10,029 nt of DNA from Euperipatoides rowelli (Eukaryota; Onychophora; Udeonychophora; Euonychophora; Peripatopsidae), in the NCBI GenBank assembly GCA_003024985.2, contig PXIH01S0023634.1, one strand, 5' to 3'. Below, in pieces: positions 1 through 8,260 of this stretch. The position numbers and the translations under genes were made by a program. A model generated the notes under the pieces. That model did no database searches, was not told where the DNA came from, and worked only from the letters and a program-made list of their open reading frames with translations. Each line of letters starts with the position of its first letter. The stretch's first letter is position 1.

Positions 1-183
1 AGAATAGTAATCTTAATTTAAATAATAAAAAAAATCGATTTTTCAAATTTAATGTGGCTTAAATTAAAAATACACCAGTAGGCTCTATAAAATTTGCTTT
101 CTATCTGTTATGACAATATTTAGTTATCAAGCTTTTTATTTTAGTTTCTTTGAAAAAAATGTTATAAACTGCTCTTTCGCTTA

Positions 184-1850
184 TCAACTGTTTTCTGAAC
201 TTTTTCTACATCTGAATTTCTTTAATTGTTCCCTAACTTTTGCAGAACACTCCAGTATTCCTTGAGCCATATTAATTTCATCCAGATCCATCTTTATTGC
301 TTCTTTTAAGCACTTGTATACATCATCGAGTAATCTGTCAACAGCAAATCTTTTCTTGTTTACTTTTTTTTTTCAGATTCTTCAGCATCTCTTCACCTTG
401 TTCAATGTTTATCTTTACATTATCAAATTATTTTTTATACTTATTTCCAGTAATTTCCCGTTTTCCTTTTGTTTCTACCACGATTCCCCAGTCTTTCTCT
501 TCTGATCTTCACAGTATTGTCTATCTGACATAGGCAGTGCAAGCGGAATGAAGAAGTTCCTCAGTGATAGGTACAAAGTAAGCCTTCCCCTCACAGGCAT
601 TCATTATACCATCTGGTACAGTTAAATGGGCATTCAATGTACTTTGTCATTTTTGGGGTGTTTTCATCCAATACATTCCCAAAAACTGAGAAACCCCTTT
701 CAACATCTGCATTCCCATGTGAAAGTACAGCCTTCATGATAGTAGGATATTTATTTTTCCGACATCTGTGTTTCCAAAAAACTGACCCCAGTACACATCC
801 ACTCACTTTTTATCACTGCCTGGATTTTCTTCTTCGAGCTTCAATAGTTTCCACTCATCAATGAGAGCAAGTAGACTATACTCAACTGGAAGGAATGCAG
901 CTAATTTCAAAATGTATTTGTATAATTCTTTTACCATATTTTCAGAATGCAAGCACCAAAGATACCACATCACAGATTTGTCCAAAGACTTTTCCAAAAG
1001 ATGGTTAGTAGCAACATAATGATTTTTGGATTGCATAAAAAAAATGTAATGTTTCTTTTTCACTTGACTTATTGATAATTTAACTTTCTCTACTCTCAAA
1101 CACTATGTTTTTCAAAGGCAAGTAAGACTTATCACTAAATTTTTCTAGACTCAATGGAGAAGCACTTACACAAAATTGCTGCATAAGTGTTATGATAATG
1201 TTTTTCAGCTTGTAAAGGTTCGAGCACTTGCACAAGAAAACATAACTTCTGCCTTGGGTAGCTCTGACTTTTAATAAACGTAGAATATTATTATAATTCA
1301 AAGTGTTCATCAAGCTGCTTTTGTGCTGGGGTGTGAACTGAATAAAGTATTTTTCAACAGCTGCCCATTGTTCTAAAAGCCTCTCTCTCTCTCTCTCCAG
1401 CAGGTTCTAATGTCAGCCATCTAGAAAATACATGTTTCAGATATGATTGAATTTTTTCAAAATCCTCCCAGTGAGATGTTTGTCCATCAAAAAAACTAAT
1501 GGAGATCAGGTCCAAAACATTTTTACCAAGTCCTGAAAATTCATTTTTAAACGCATTATGGACAATGTGTATGTTACACGTTCCAACATCGGCTAAGGTT
1601 TTTCTTCTTGATGGGATCAGAGAATCATTCATAAGACGATTCATAGTTTTGTTGACATTGGGCCCATNACAACTTAGCATTAAAAATTTTGAACAAGGTA
1701 GCCAAGCATTGTCCAAGGCTTCATTTAACTTGGAGTATACATTGTTTGCTGTTTACCAATGAAGAATGACTGGAGATGTCAAAACCATTNAGCCAAAAAA
1801 TAACAAGAAATATTTGATTTTTCGTTTTTCCACTCTTGCACATTTATAAA
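184..1850 (-). pseudogene. hAT-superfamily transposase relic, central and C-terminal part
   Basis: Decayed DNA-transposon transposase, readable only by moving between frames. Going 5'->3' on the minus strand I see: TSPVILHW-stop-TANNVYSKLNEALDNAW (about 1765-1700), then SC-x-GPNVNK (about 1675-1655), where family members have DGPNVN with a catalytic Asp; GTCNIHIVHNAF and SRWLTLEPA (1610-1400); LLEQWAAVEKYF (from about 1380); LPVEYSLLALIDEW (about 890-840); VDVYWGQFF after a TGA at 805-803; LSHGNADVERGFS (725-687), the hAT dimerisation signature; TLNAHLTVPDG and YFVPITEELLHSA (about 640-545); and a charged helical tail, AVDRLLDDVYKCLKEAIKMD, ending at TGA 186-184. Stops include TAG at 523-521, and frameshifts occur near 1397, 770, 645 and 365. 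Roughly 530 residues of an expected 650-750 are represented. Family placement comes from remembered conserved motifs, not a search. The element is certainly inactive. Confidence 0.88.
1381..1397. repeat. (CT)8 microsatellite inside the hAT relic
   Basis: Eight CT units read as GA repeats on the transposase strand. They sit exactly between the codons for LEPAGER and LLEQWAAVEKYF. Their expansion adds an ERE stretch and throws the reading out of frame, so the array arose or grew within the dead coding sequence. Confidence 0.9.
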
Positions 1851-2533
1851 AAAAAAATTTCAAGATTCTTTATATCAATTATTGATGGATATTGCAACCA
1901 GAACAGGGGAGTATTAAATATATTTATTAATTATATCACGTAATATGAAATATTTGATGCAAGGTTTTACCTCAATGCGTGGTTTTCCCCCCACTTCCCC
2001 TACTTCAAAATGGTGTAAGACACTCATATTTTTTCTAACATCTTTGACAACAATAAAAAGAATGAGTTATAATGTAATTACAATAAAATTAAGACAGCAT
2101 TTAAAATCTATAATAATTGTTGGAATAAAACAACTGGAGATTAATGGAAAATTAGAATGTGATTTTATTTAATTTCTCAAACAACATGAACGAAAATAGT
2201 AATGTATATTAACAAGCTACAATCATAATTTATAGTATTTACACTTATAGTAATCAAATATACTATACTTCAATTCTTATATTATAGCAGATTGGTTTTC
2301 AATAGCCTACAGTCTGGATCCAAACTAAATCAAACTGATAACTATTTTATAGTATATTTCTCATTTGCTAAACTCATAAACTTTATTACATATTATTCCT
2401 CTGATATTTTACATTAATCCATTTTGTTTAAAACTCCAAAATGCACCTCTTAATGCCATCTTCATTGCTTAGTAACAAAATGCAGTAGTATCAGGTACTT
2501 TACAGGTATCAATATCTTAGAGATTACATCAAA
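1851..2533. other. AT-rich stretch with no gene; possible copia 3' LTR at its right end
   Basis: No convincing coding sequence. The open frame at 1945-2172 (+) has low-complexity AT-driven composition and no recognisable motif. The part just below 2534 lies where a copia 3' LTR should begin, immediately after the purine tract on the minus strand, and minus-strand TG dinucleotides occur at 2531-2530 and 2528-2527. No second LTR is present in the window, so neither its identity nor its far end can be fixed. Confidence 0.35.
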
Positions 2534-2554
2534 CTTCTTCTTCCCCCCCCCCCC
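2534..2554 (-). other. Candidate polypurine tract of the copia element
   Basis: On the minus strand this is twelve G followed by AAGAAGAAG, a 21-base pure purine run 21 bases after the Pol stop codon. That is where LTR retrotransposons carry the plus-strand primer, just upstream of the 3' LTR. The G run may have lengthened by slippage after the element died. Confidence 0.65.
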
Positions 2555-2575
2555 TATATGTAAAGTACTTCTGGA

Positions 2576-3575
2576 TTATACTATACAATGACACTTTATT
2601 TTAAGTTCTATGGCTTCCCTAACTCTTTGTACAACTCCAACCATTACTCCTTTTGTCAAAATATCATCTTCTATGTCCTTATCTTTATATGTTTCAATTG
2701 AATTACCTTTTTTTCAATCTTTTCCTGAATGTTTTGTCCTTTGTCTTACAGTTAGATTTTTTTTGCCCAATCCACAGCCACTCTACTATCCATGTAGGCT
2801 ACACCTTGATAATTGGTTTCTCCAACTCCAACTCATCTAAAATCTTTTGAACTCCTCCAATTCCTTTACTCTTTTACATAGTATATTCACCTCTGATTCA
2901 CATTAGGATAATGCTACCACCAGGTTCTGTTTCCTTGAATTCCAATTCACAATTGAGTCTCCTATATTTACTGTATAACCAGATGTGAAAAATTATCACA
3001 CGATGAGTCCCAGCTGGCATCACTGAATACTTAAAGTTGTCCTACTCAATTATACTGCAATTTCAAATCCGGAATGTCTTTCAGATATTTTAATATCCTC
3101 TTCCTTGCATTCCAATGAACTTTCTTCTGGTTTAAGTTATATTGTGCTAGCTGGTGCACCCATACACAATATCAGGACTCACCCAATTTGCTATATATGT
3201 TAATGATTCGATCAGTTCTCTGCACTTAGTCTCATCTACTTTTTTGGAATTTATGCAATCATCCAACTTTTGATTTGGATCTAATGGAACACTCACCACA
3301 TTGCATTCTTCCATCCCATATTTGAGTAAATTGTACACATGCCTGGACTGTCCTACACTATATCCTTTGTGTCTTTTCAATTTCCATTTCTAGAAACTTG
3401 TTTTTTTCCTTCCTCTTCACATATTTCAAATTCCATTTTCAGCTTATCTTTAGTTTCTTTTATCCCTATGTCATTATTTCCCATGACTAATAGGTCATCT
3501 ATATACATTCCTATTATCTATAATCATCTTCTCTACTCTTAAGTGAAAACATAAAGCATTATTTATATTTGTTCA
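2576..3575 (-). pseudogene. Ty1/copia-type Pol relic: end of reverse transcriptase plus RNase H
   Basis: C-terminal part of a copia-like polyprotein, 5'-truncated near 3575. In order on the minus strand: MYIDDLLVMG (3508-3479), the catalytic YxDD box of copia reverse transcriptases; KFLEMEIEK (about 3400-3370, frame changed); VYNLLKYGMEECNVVSVPLD (about 3345-3280); DPNQKLDD; RELIESLTYIANWVSPDIVY (about 3220-3160), the classic copia connection block; HWNARKRILKYLKDI; SDASWDS (3024-3004), with the first RNase H Asp; IVNWNSRKQNL (about 2955-2920); and IETYKDKDIEDDILTKGV (about 2700-2650), matching the copia end block xADILTK. The frame closes at TAA 2578-2576. Stops such as the TGA near 3382 and several frameshifts make it dead. 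Gag, protease, integrase and most of the reverse transcriptase are absent. Its position between two hAT pieces suggests it inserted into that older element. Confidence 0.9.
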
Positions 3576-3954
3576 GAATTTTTTTCTTGATTGTATATAT
3601 TTTCAACAACTGAAGAGCAGTGAATTGGCTGGCTGCTCAGGTTAATTAAATTGTTTTTCCTAAGCTTGTGTTGATCTTGTTTCTTCCAGATGTCATGCTA
3701 TTATTTAAAACTAAGATGGCTAAAGTTTGGCATTTTTCTTTTTAATGATAAACCTGGATTCCAAATTTATTACATTTAATTTATTTCTTCAGCCACACAA
3801 ACTGAAAATGGCTCACGGCTGTTTAGGAACAGATGAAGATCACTAATTCTAAGTAGGCCTACTTTTAACTATTTTATAATTTGGCGTGCGAACGGACCTT
3901 ATATAATGATTAAATTTTACAGCACTAACAAACAGTGGTATTTGATTAAAATGG
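3576..3954. other. No gene recognised; AT-rich spacer
   Basis: I find no continuation of the copia reverse transcriptase above about 3575 and no other coding block. A short palindrome AGTAGGCCTACT occurs near 3851-3862. Words of this TAGGCCTA type are scattered in several invertebrate genomes, but here it is isolated. Confidence 0.4.
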
Positions 3955-4308
3955 TTTATGAATGCCTATTTCAACTTCAAAGATTTATGCATATTTATGT
4001 AAAAAAATGCTTGTTTAATTAATAAATTTGTTATATTCGGTTCATAAATGCATCAAAATTTGAGTTTTATACCAATACTTTTCAAAATATAAAGTATGAT
4101 GTTGACGTCAAGTCTATAATTTTTTCAGAAAAATCTCATGTGGATTCCAGTAATAGTGGTTGTCAGACAGACAGACACATGACCAGATGAGCCGTTTCCT
4201 TCACAGGCCAATCAGAATGTAGATCAATGATTCAGAAGCCTGTTTTTTTTTTTTAGTTGGTGTTTTTTATAAAGGCAATCAAAACAAATGCAAGTAGGCT
4301 GAAAATAA
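3955..4308 (+). repeat. Dispersed repeat, copy A (inverted partner at 8261-8618)
   Basis: About 354 bases that align along their whole length with the reverse complement of 8261-8618. Shared landmarks in order: CTATTTCAACTTCA, AAATGCTTGTTTAATTA, TTTGTTATATTCGG, CATAAATGCATCAAAATT (diverged in B), TTTTATACCAATA, TCAGAAAAATCT, ATTCCAGTAATAG, TTTCCTTCACAGGCCAATCA, TGTAGATCA, GTTTTTTATAAA and AGGCTGAAAATAA. Copy A alone contains a small CAGA expansion at 4164-4177. No coding sequence is visible, and I see neither a tRNA-like head nor clear terminal inverted repeats. It could be a nonautonomous transposon, a solo LTR or an internal fragment of a larger element. Confidence 0.88.
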
Positions 4309-4373
4309 ACCTTCAACAGTTTTTATTTGCATTAAAAAATATAATCTCTAAGAATGTTTAAGAAATATTAATN

Positions 4374-4440
4374 AGGGACAACCTTGCTGGACTATAGTCT
4401 GTTGTTGTCCNTCATATTTGTATTTGTATTTGTTGCCATT
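4374..4440 (-). repeat. Short dispersed repeat, copy C (related to 9585-9656)
   Basis: Read on the minus strand, CAAATATGA leads into GGACAACAACAGACTATAG and TCCAGCAAGGTTGTCCCT. The core 4410-4374 matches the plus strand at 9619-9655 at 31 of 37 positions by eye, mostly C/T differences. The core folds: GGACAAC at 4376-4382 pairs with GTTGTCC at 4404-4410 around the perfect palindrome GACTATAGTC at 4390-4399. Ambiguous bases at 4373 and 4411 flank the hairpin. The segment abuts the hAT N-terminal relic, so it may mark an insertion boundary. Confidence 0.65.
4415..4432. repeat. (TATTTG)3 minisatellite-like run
   Basis: Three perfect hexamer units, read as KYKYKY on the minus strand. They lie in the overlap of the hAT relic and repeat C, so they give no independent support for coding there. 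Confidence 0.85.
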
Positions 4441-4875
4441 ATCCTCAAAGTGAGAAATCTGATAAGGAAAACTTCCAGAAAACATTGCCTCAAAGGTTTC
4501 TTTGGCATTATCACCAGCAGGCTAGAAGCATAATTCCCTACAATCATTTTCAAATACCAGATTAACTCTGCTCTTGATGCGGCTTTATTAGCAGAATACA
4601 GTTGAATGGTTGTTCGGCAACAGATATAGTTACACCATCATTGCTGCATCCAGCATGGGTTAAATACATTATTGCAGATTTGCAGTTGTGAAGCGGGTTT
4701 CACTTTGCATTCTTTTCTGAATAGAAGCATGTTGCTCCATAACACTAAAACCACAAGAAACTGACAATGTTTGCGTACACACTTCAGTGACTTTTACTGT
4801 CCCAACTGAGAAATCAGAAAACCATATGTCTTTTTTTACCCATTCTGATTTTATAGTAAATTTTCCCATTTTCAC
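4440..4875 (-). pseudogene. hAT-like transposase relic, N-terminal BED-like part
   Basis: The minus strand opens with MKMGKFTIKSEWVKKDIWFS, then EVCTQTLSVSCGFSVMEQHA (about 4785-4725). This resembles the small Cys/His zinc-binding (BED-like) N terminus of hAT transposases, with the pattern C-x2-C, FSVS-x-GG, QHA, H. The second Cys reads Thr and the distal His reads Arg, so the zinc site looks broken. After a stop at 4671-4669 and frameshifts, SRAELIWYLKMIVGNYASS (about 4590-4530) and NAKETFEAMFSGSFP (about 4505-4460) match the family's AE-I-WALK...NYSF...LFQ-MFPD block. The order, strand and complementary content suggest this is the front of the transposase whose remainder lies at 184-1850, with about 60-80 residues lost and 2.6 kb of other DNA between them. 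It could instead be a separate copy. Confidence 0.72.
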
Positions 4876-5105
4876 AGTATTATCTATTGAAATTCATCAG
4901 TCAACAAACTGGCATTATAACCACTTGAAAAAAAAACACATATTAGAATTGCAATTAAGCAAAATATGAAGTGCAATAATAATCTGTGAACTAACAAAGC
5001 AAAAAGCATGAAAATAATTCCCTCAGATAACTTCATTGGGGATATGGAGAGTGATAAATGTCAATAAAAGCTTTACTATTATCAAGGCTGAGTTCATTGC
5101 ATATA

Positions 5106-5155
5106 TACAGTACATTACAGTGAGGCAGTTGAATGCAGAAAACACATGTACTGTA
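5106..5155. repeat. Perfect 10-bp inverted repeat with 30-base loop
   Basis: TACAGTACAT at 5106-5115 is matched by ATGTACTGTA at 5146-5155. No flanking duplication or transposon terminus is evident. Confidence 0.7.
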
Positions 5156-5743
5156 AACTTTTTTTCCGATCGGATCGCATAAACTTTAAAAAAGGAATGG
5201 AAATAAAAAGAGAGAGCCAAAAACAGAATTTACTGACCAAAATTGAAAAATACAGACTAAAATTGACCAACTTCTAAAATACTGACTTGTACTGACTTTA
5301 CTGACCATTTTCCATCCTTCCCAAAGTTATCTTTAATTTTCAAAGAAAGAAGAAGAAAAAAATCATCAATTAAGCTAGTCTTAGATAGAAGCAGATTATG
5401 TAAGCTCACATGTTTGATATTAACCCTTCCCACTTCAATTATTTTAATATATGATTTAGTTAGATACACCAAATTCTTTTTTTTTACATGATTGCATTAT
5501 TTTGAATTCCCTGATTTTAATTGTATTTTTTTTTATAAAAAAATTGTTTGGTATGATTAAAAACAAATATATTTTAGTCGTTCTGAACATAAATTTTAGT
5601 AATTTGAAGCATTTTTTGAGGCTAACAATGTAACAATGATCGTTAAATTGTAAAGAAAAAAATTTCGATTTTAAATTGACAGTGGAGTGGAAGAGAAAAA
5701 TTTATAATGTCCATATATAAATCAATCGACATTTGAGTAAATG

Positions 5744-5771
5744 GGTTAACATTACAAATGTAATTTTAACC
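5744..5771. repeat. Compact hairpin, 12-bp arms with 4-base loop
   Basis: GGTTAACATTAC at 5744-5755 pairs with GTAATTTTAACC at 5760-5771 at 11 of 12 positions, around the loop AAAT. No U-run or gene end adjoins it, so I do not call it a terminator. Confidence 0.7.
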
Positions 5772-6387
5772 AAATGAGGGCAATCACGTTAAGGCAAAGC
5801 CTACAATAGCTTTGTGTTTTATGTGAGCCCGCAAGACGGTTTGAAGGTTATCACAAGATCATAATGCATTCAAGGTTATTTTAATCTAGGCAATCAATGA
5901 TGTCGATCCCACATCTTCAGATCCATATGAGATGATATAGTTTACGAAAAAAATACAATATTAAATTATATAAATAATAAAAAGTTTATTATTTTAATAG
6001 TAAACTTAGTAACAATATTTTTTCTAACCAATAAGAGAACATATTTTACAGCTGATGAAAGATTATTTGTAGGTAGATAGCGTTAAAAGTTTTTTTTTTT
6101 TAAATTATAAAGCAAAATTTATCACAAATAGAATTGTGAAAGCAATAATAACCAGATTTAATGTTTATTTTATTTCTATAAATAGTTTTAATAATTCACA
6201 TGGTGACAATTTGAAAACAAATGTTGCATTTAATGAAATTATTTGGTATAAAAGTTTAGTCTTAATGACTTAATCACCCTTAATAACACTATACAGTATA
6301 TAAGGTTATAAAAATACAAATCAGGTGATGATTATTGATCATAGATCGATAAGATTCAATGTGAGATTTTGATAGACTAAATATAAG

Positions 6388-6405
6388 TATTTATTTATTT
6401 ATTTT
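6388..6405 (-). repeat. AAATA-type tail of the LINE relic
   Basis: The plus strand reads TATT repeated, giving (AAATA)-like units at the 3' end of the minus-strand element. This is the short simple-repeat tail seen on many LINEs that lack a long poly(A). Confidence 0.75.
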
Positions 6406-7060
6406 CTCACACATTATAACGGCTATGAAGCCCATTACAGATTATGTAATACTTAATTAAAATATATTTACAGTACATAAAAAATGAAACAAATTATAAC
6501 TTACAAAACAAAGCAAAATGTAATTGAAGATTTAATTATTGGTACAGTGATATAGCAAGATTGTAGCATAAGGTTCTAAATTTCTGTTTATCTATGAACG
6601 GAAAAAAATTGTGTTTATTAAAGTTTTTTTTTTTTTGTAGCATGTAGGAGTGGGTTATTTAATAAATAATTTGTTGAGGAATGAGATATCACAAACAGAT
6701 TATTGGGGCAAAGTACTATTGTGAGAAATTGTAATGTTTATCGATGACAATAATTGTGGATGGTTTAAAATGGGGTGTAATATGTTATATAGAAACATAA
6801 TATCATTTATAAATCTACGTGCTTCAAGAGATTGCATATTGAATGTTTTGCTTAAAAAGATTTATAATTTACAAATCCGTAATTGATTCCAGATTTAAAA
6901 CTTAGATATCTAAAGAACCTAAGCTGAATTTTCTCGATATGATGAGATTTATAAGCAGAACAGCAATTCCACACTTCTGTGCTGAACTCCAACTTTGGTC
7001 CTACCAATTGATTATAAAGTATTATAATAGGTTTAGTAGGGTACTGGCAATTTTGGAAGG
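6388..7060 (-). pseudogene. Non-LTR retrotransposon (jockey-like) 3' end relic
   Basis: 5'-truncated copy of a LINE, covering the region after the reverse transcriptase. On the minus strand: ILYNQLVGPKLEFSTEVWN (about 7020-6960), matching the family's ILYxSLVRSKLEYAS-VW block; HIEKIQLRFFRYLSFKS (about 6940-6895), matching IEK-QKRFLRYLxFK; MQSLEARRFINDIMFLYNIL (about 6835-6780); TNYLLNNPLLHA (about 6675-6640), matching R-xY-LNSP; and FNKHNFFPFIDKQKFR (about 6620-6580), ending at TAA 6538-6536. Frames change at least three times, including near 6845, 6720 and a T-run at 6630. A 3' UTR of about 130 bases follows, with a GGCT-ATGA-AGCC hairpin at 6421-6432, then an AAATA-type tail at 6388-6405. 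Strong 5' truncation is usual for LINE copies. Clade assignment is from motif memory only. Confidence 0.82.
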
Positions 7061-7381
7061 GGTTATGTACAAGTGGTGTGGGAGCAGATTATGATGTCAG
7101 GCCTACTACCCTTTTTATGCCCTAAGAGTTGGTATGGGATTAGTTGAGATAGAGCACAAACTAAGGCACAAGATTATACAAAATCAAGTAAGGTTTAATG
7201 AGGAATAAACAATATTGTATAAAACAAACATAATGATATAGTAGAATTAAAGTTATAATTAATTTTTTTTGAAGCCCAAACTCTTAGATGCTTTAAGAAT
7301 AACTATGACAATCTGATTCCTAAAGTGAAATTTGGAAATCTCCAAATATTTTGATATTTAGTAGTGGTTTACTACCCAATT
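7061..7381. other. No gene recognised
   Basis: Beyond the LINE truncation point I see no coding motif. CTAAGAGTT at 7122-7130 has an inverted match AACTCTTAG at 7279-7287. These could be weak ends of a small element of about 165 bp, but the arms are only 9 bp and may be chance. Confidence 0.35.
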
Positions 7382-7455
7382 TATCTTCTTAGCTCAGTGT
7401 TTAGAGCATTATCCCCATAAACCCAATGTCTCGGCTTCAGATCCTGGTGGAAGGG
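7382..7455 (+). ncRNA. tRNA-like segment: tRNA pseudogene or head of a tRNA-derived SINE
   Basis: Contains an A-box-like TTAGCTCAGTG with a GCTC/GAGC D-stem (7392-7395, 7404-7407) and a B-box-like GCTTCAGATCC (7434-7444). An anticodon-loop-like CCCATAA sits between them at 7414-7420, whose CAT triplet would suggest a Met-type ancestor. Spacing between the boxes is right for a tRNA. The anticodon and acceptor stems pair poorly and the T-stem needs wobble pairs, so it is not a working tRNA gene. The following GGTGGAAGGGAAAT resembles the join into a SINE body, but no SINE tail could be fixed. Confidence 0.55.
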
Positions 7456-7459
7456 AAAT

Positions 7460-8260
7460 ATATTTCAGTCTAATGTGATATTTAATTAGCTTGTCCATTT
7501 GTCTATTTCATATTGGTGAATTTTCAAGTCTCTAAAATTTAAAAAATTCAAACATGAATTTAAATACAATATTCTACAATGCGTATGATTTCAAGCAAGA
7601 GCAAATGATTGGTTTGGTTATGTGCACCCACTAAGTATAAGGGCTATGGTAGAAAAGTATTATTTCAAATCCACCCCACCCATAGTAATAAGCATTTCCT
7701 AATAATAATTCAGCTAAATAAACACTAGTGTCTACATATCAAATTTACCATTTCCCTTTCATCACAAAACTCGCCTTCATGGTTGTTGATTGGTAACTGT
7801 TGTGTCAAAATTATCAAAATTGATAAAAAAAAAGTGTTGGAGCAAAGTGGGTCTAATACGTAGTAGGAGTTAGATTTCAGAGTAAGGTTTATTTTTTATT
7901 TAATAACTAAAAGCTTTAAGCCTAGGCTTATACAGTATACAATATGGTATCACAATAAGACAATAAATACAATAAAATAATTAAAACAATCTATATAAAC
8001 AAAATACAAAAGGTAAATCAAAAAAGTAATTAATATATTATATAAACCAATGTAAAAATTAGATGTGATTCGTATAAAAGTCATCTATACAAAATTATAT
8101 ACCCAGAACATACCCACACAGTATTTCTATACATATATATCTACACATATGCACAGCACATACAGTACATATTAAGGTATACTTTATATATCCGTATATA
8201 GGTTAATCGTTCGTTTAATACAGTTACGAATATTAAAATTAACTATTTGATAACCGTCAA
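7460..8260. other. No gene; AT-rich, with a possible second LINE 3' end
   Basis: No coding motif on either strand. At 7888-7905 the plus strand reads TTTATTTTTTATTTAATA. Just beyond it lies the 14-bp perfect palindrome TAAGCCTAGGCTTA (7917-7930). An A/T tail next to a small GC hairpin resembles the end of the LINE relic at 6388-6432, but no attached coding remnant is visible. The 8080-8200 part is alternating TA/CA low-complexity sequence. Confidence 0.3.

Larger units (their letters stand above)
4876..6387. other. Long AT-rich stretch with no recognisable gene
   Basis: Small open frames at 5023-5220 and 5257-5472 (both minus) show no motif I recognise. The latter overlaps a degenerate array of TACTGAC words at 5230-5305, which explains its repeated peptide. 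The stretch holds two inverted repeats, listed separately, and many A/T homopolymers. I see no promoter, splice-bounded exon or RNA gene that I would defend. Confidence 0.45.

Noticed and set aside
297-533. Plus-strand open frames of 78 and 63 residues rich in Ser, Phe and Leu
   Set aside because: They are antisense to the charged, helical C-terminal tail of the hAT relic, and their composition follows from that A-rich strand.
637-864. Plus-strand open frame of 75 residues
   Set aside because: It is the antisense shadow of the LSHGNADVERGFS region; all conserved motifs read on the minus strand.
1499-1762. Plus-strand open frame of 87 residues
   Set aside because: Antisense of the hAT GPNVN/IHIVHNAF segment and without motifs of its own.
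1945-2172. Plus-strand open frame of 75 residues as a small gene
   Set aside because: No recognisable domain, AT-driven residue composition, and no supporting signals around it.
2610-2850. Two overlapping plus-strand frames, hydrophobic, possible membrane peptide
   Set aside because: They lie antisense to the copia RNase H end, including the DILTK block, so the hydrophobic look is a by-product.
5023-5220. Minus-strand open frame of 65 residues
   Set aside because: No motif, and it crosses the 5106-5155 inverted repeat; chance opening is the simpler view.
5257-5472. Minus-strand open frame of 71 residues with Ser/Val/Lys repeats
   Set aside because: The repeated peptide comes from degenerate TACTGAC words at 5230-5305; there is no protein family signal.
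5744-5771. Hairpin considered as a transcription terminator
   Set aside because: No adjacent gene and no U-run at the right place; the genome appears eukaryotic.
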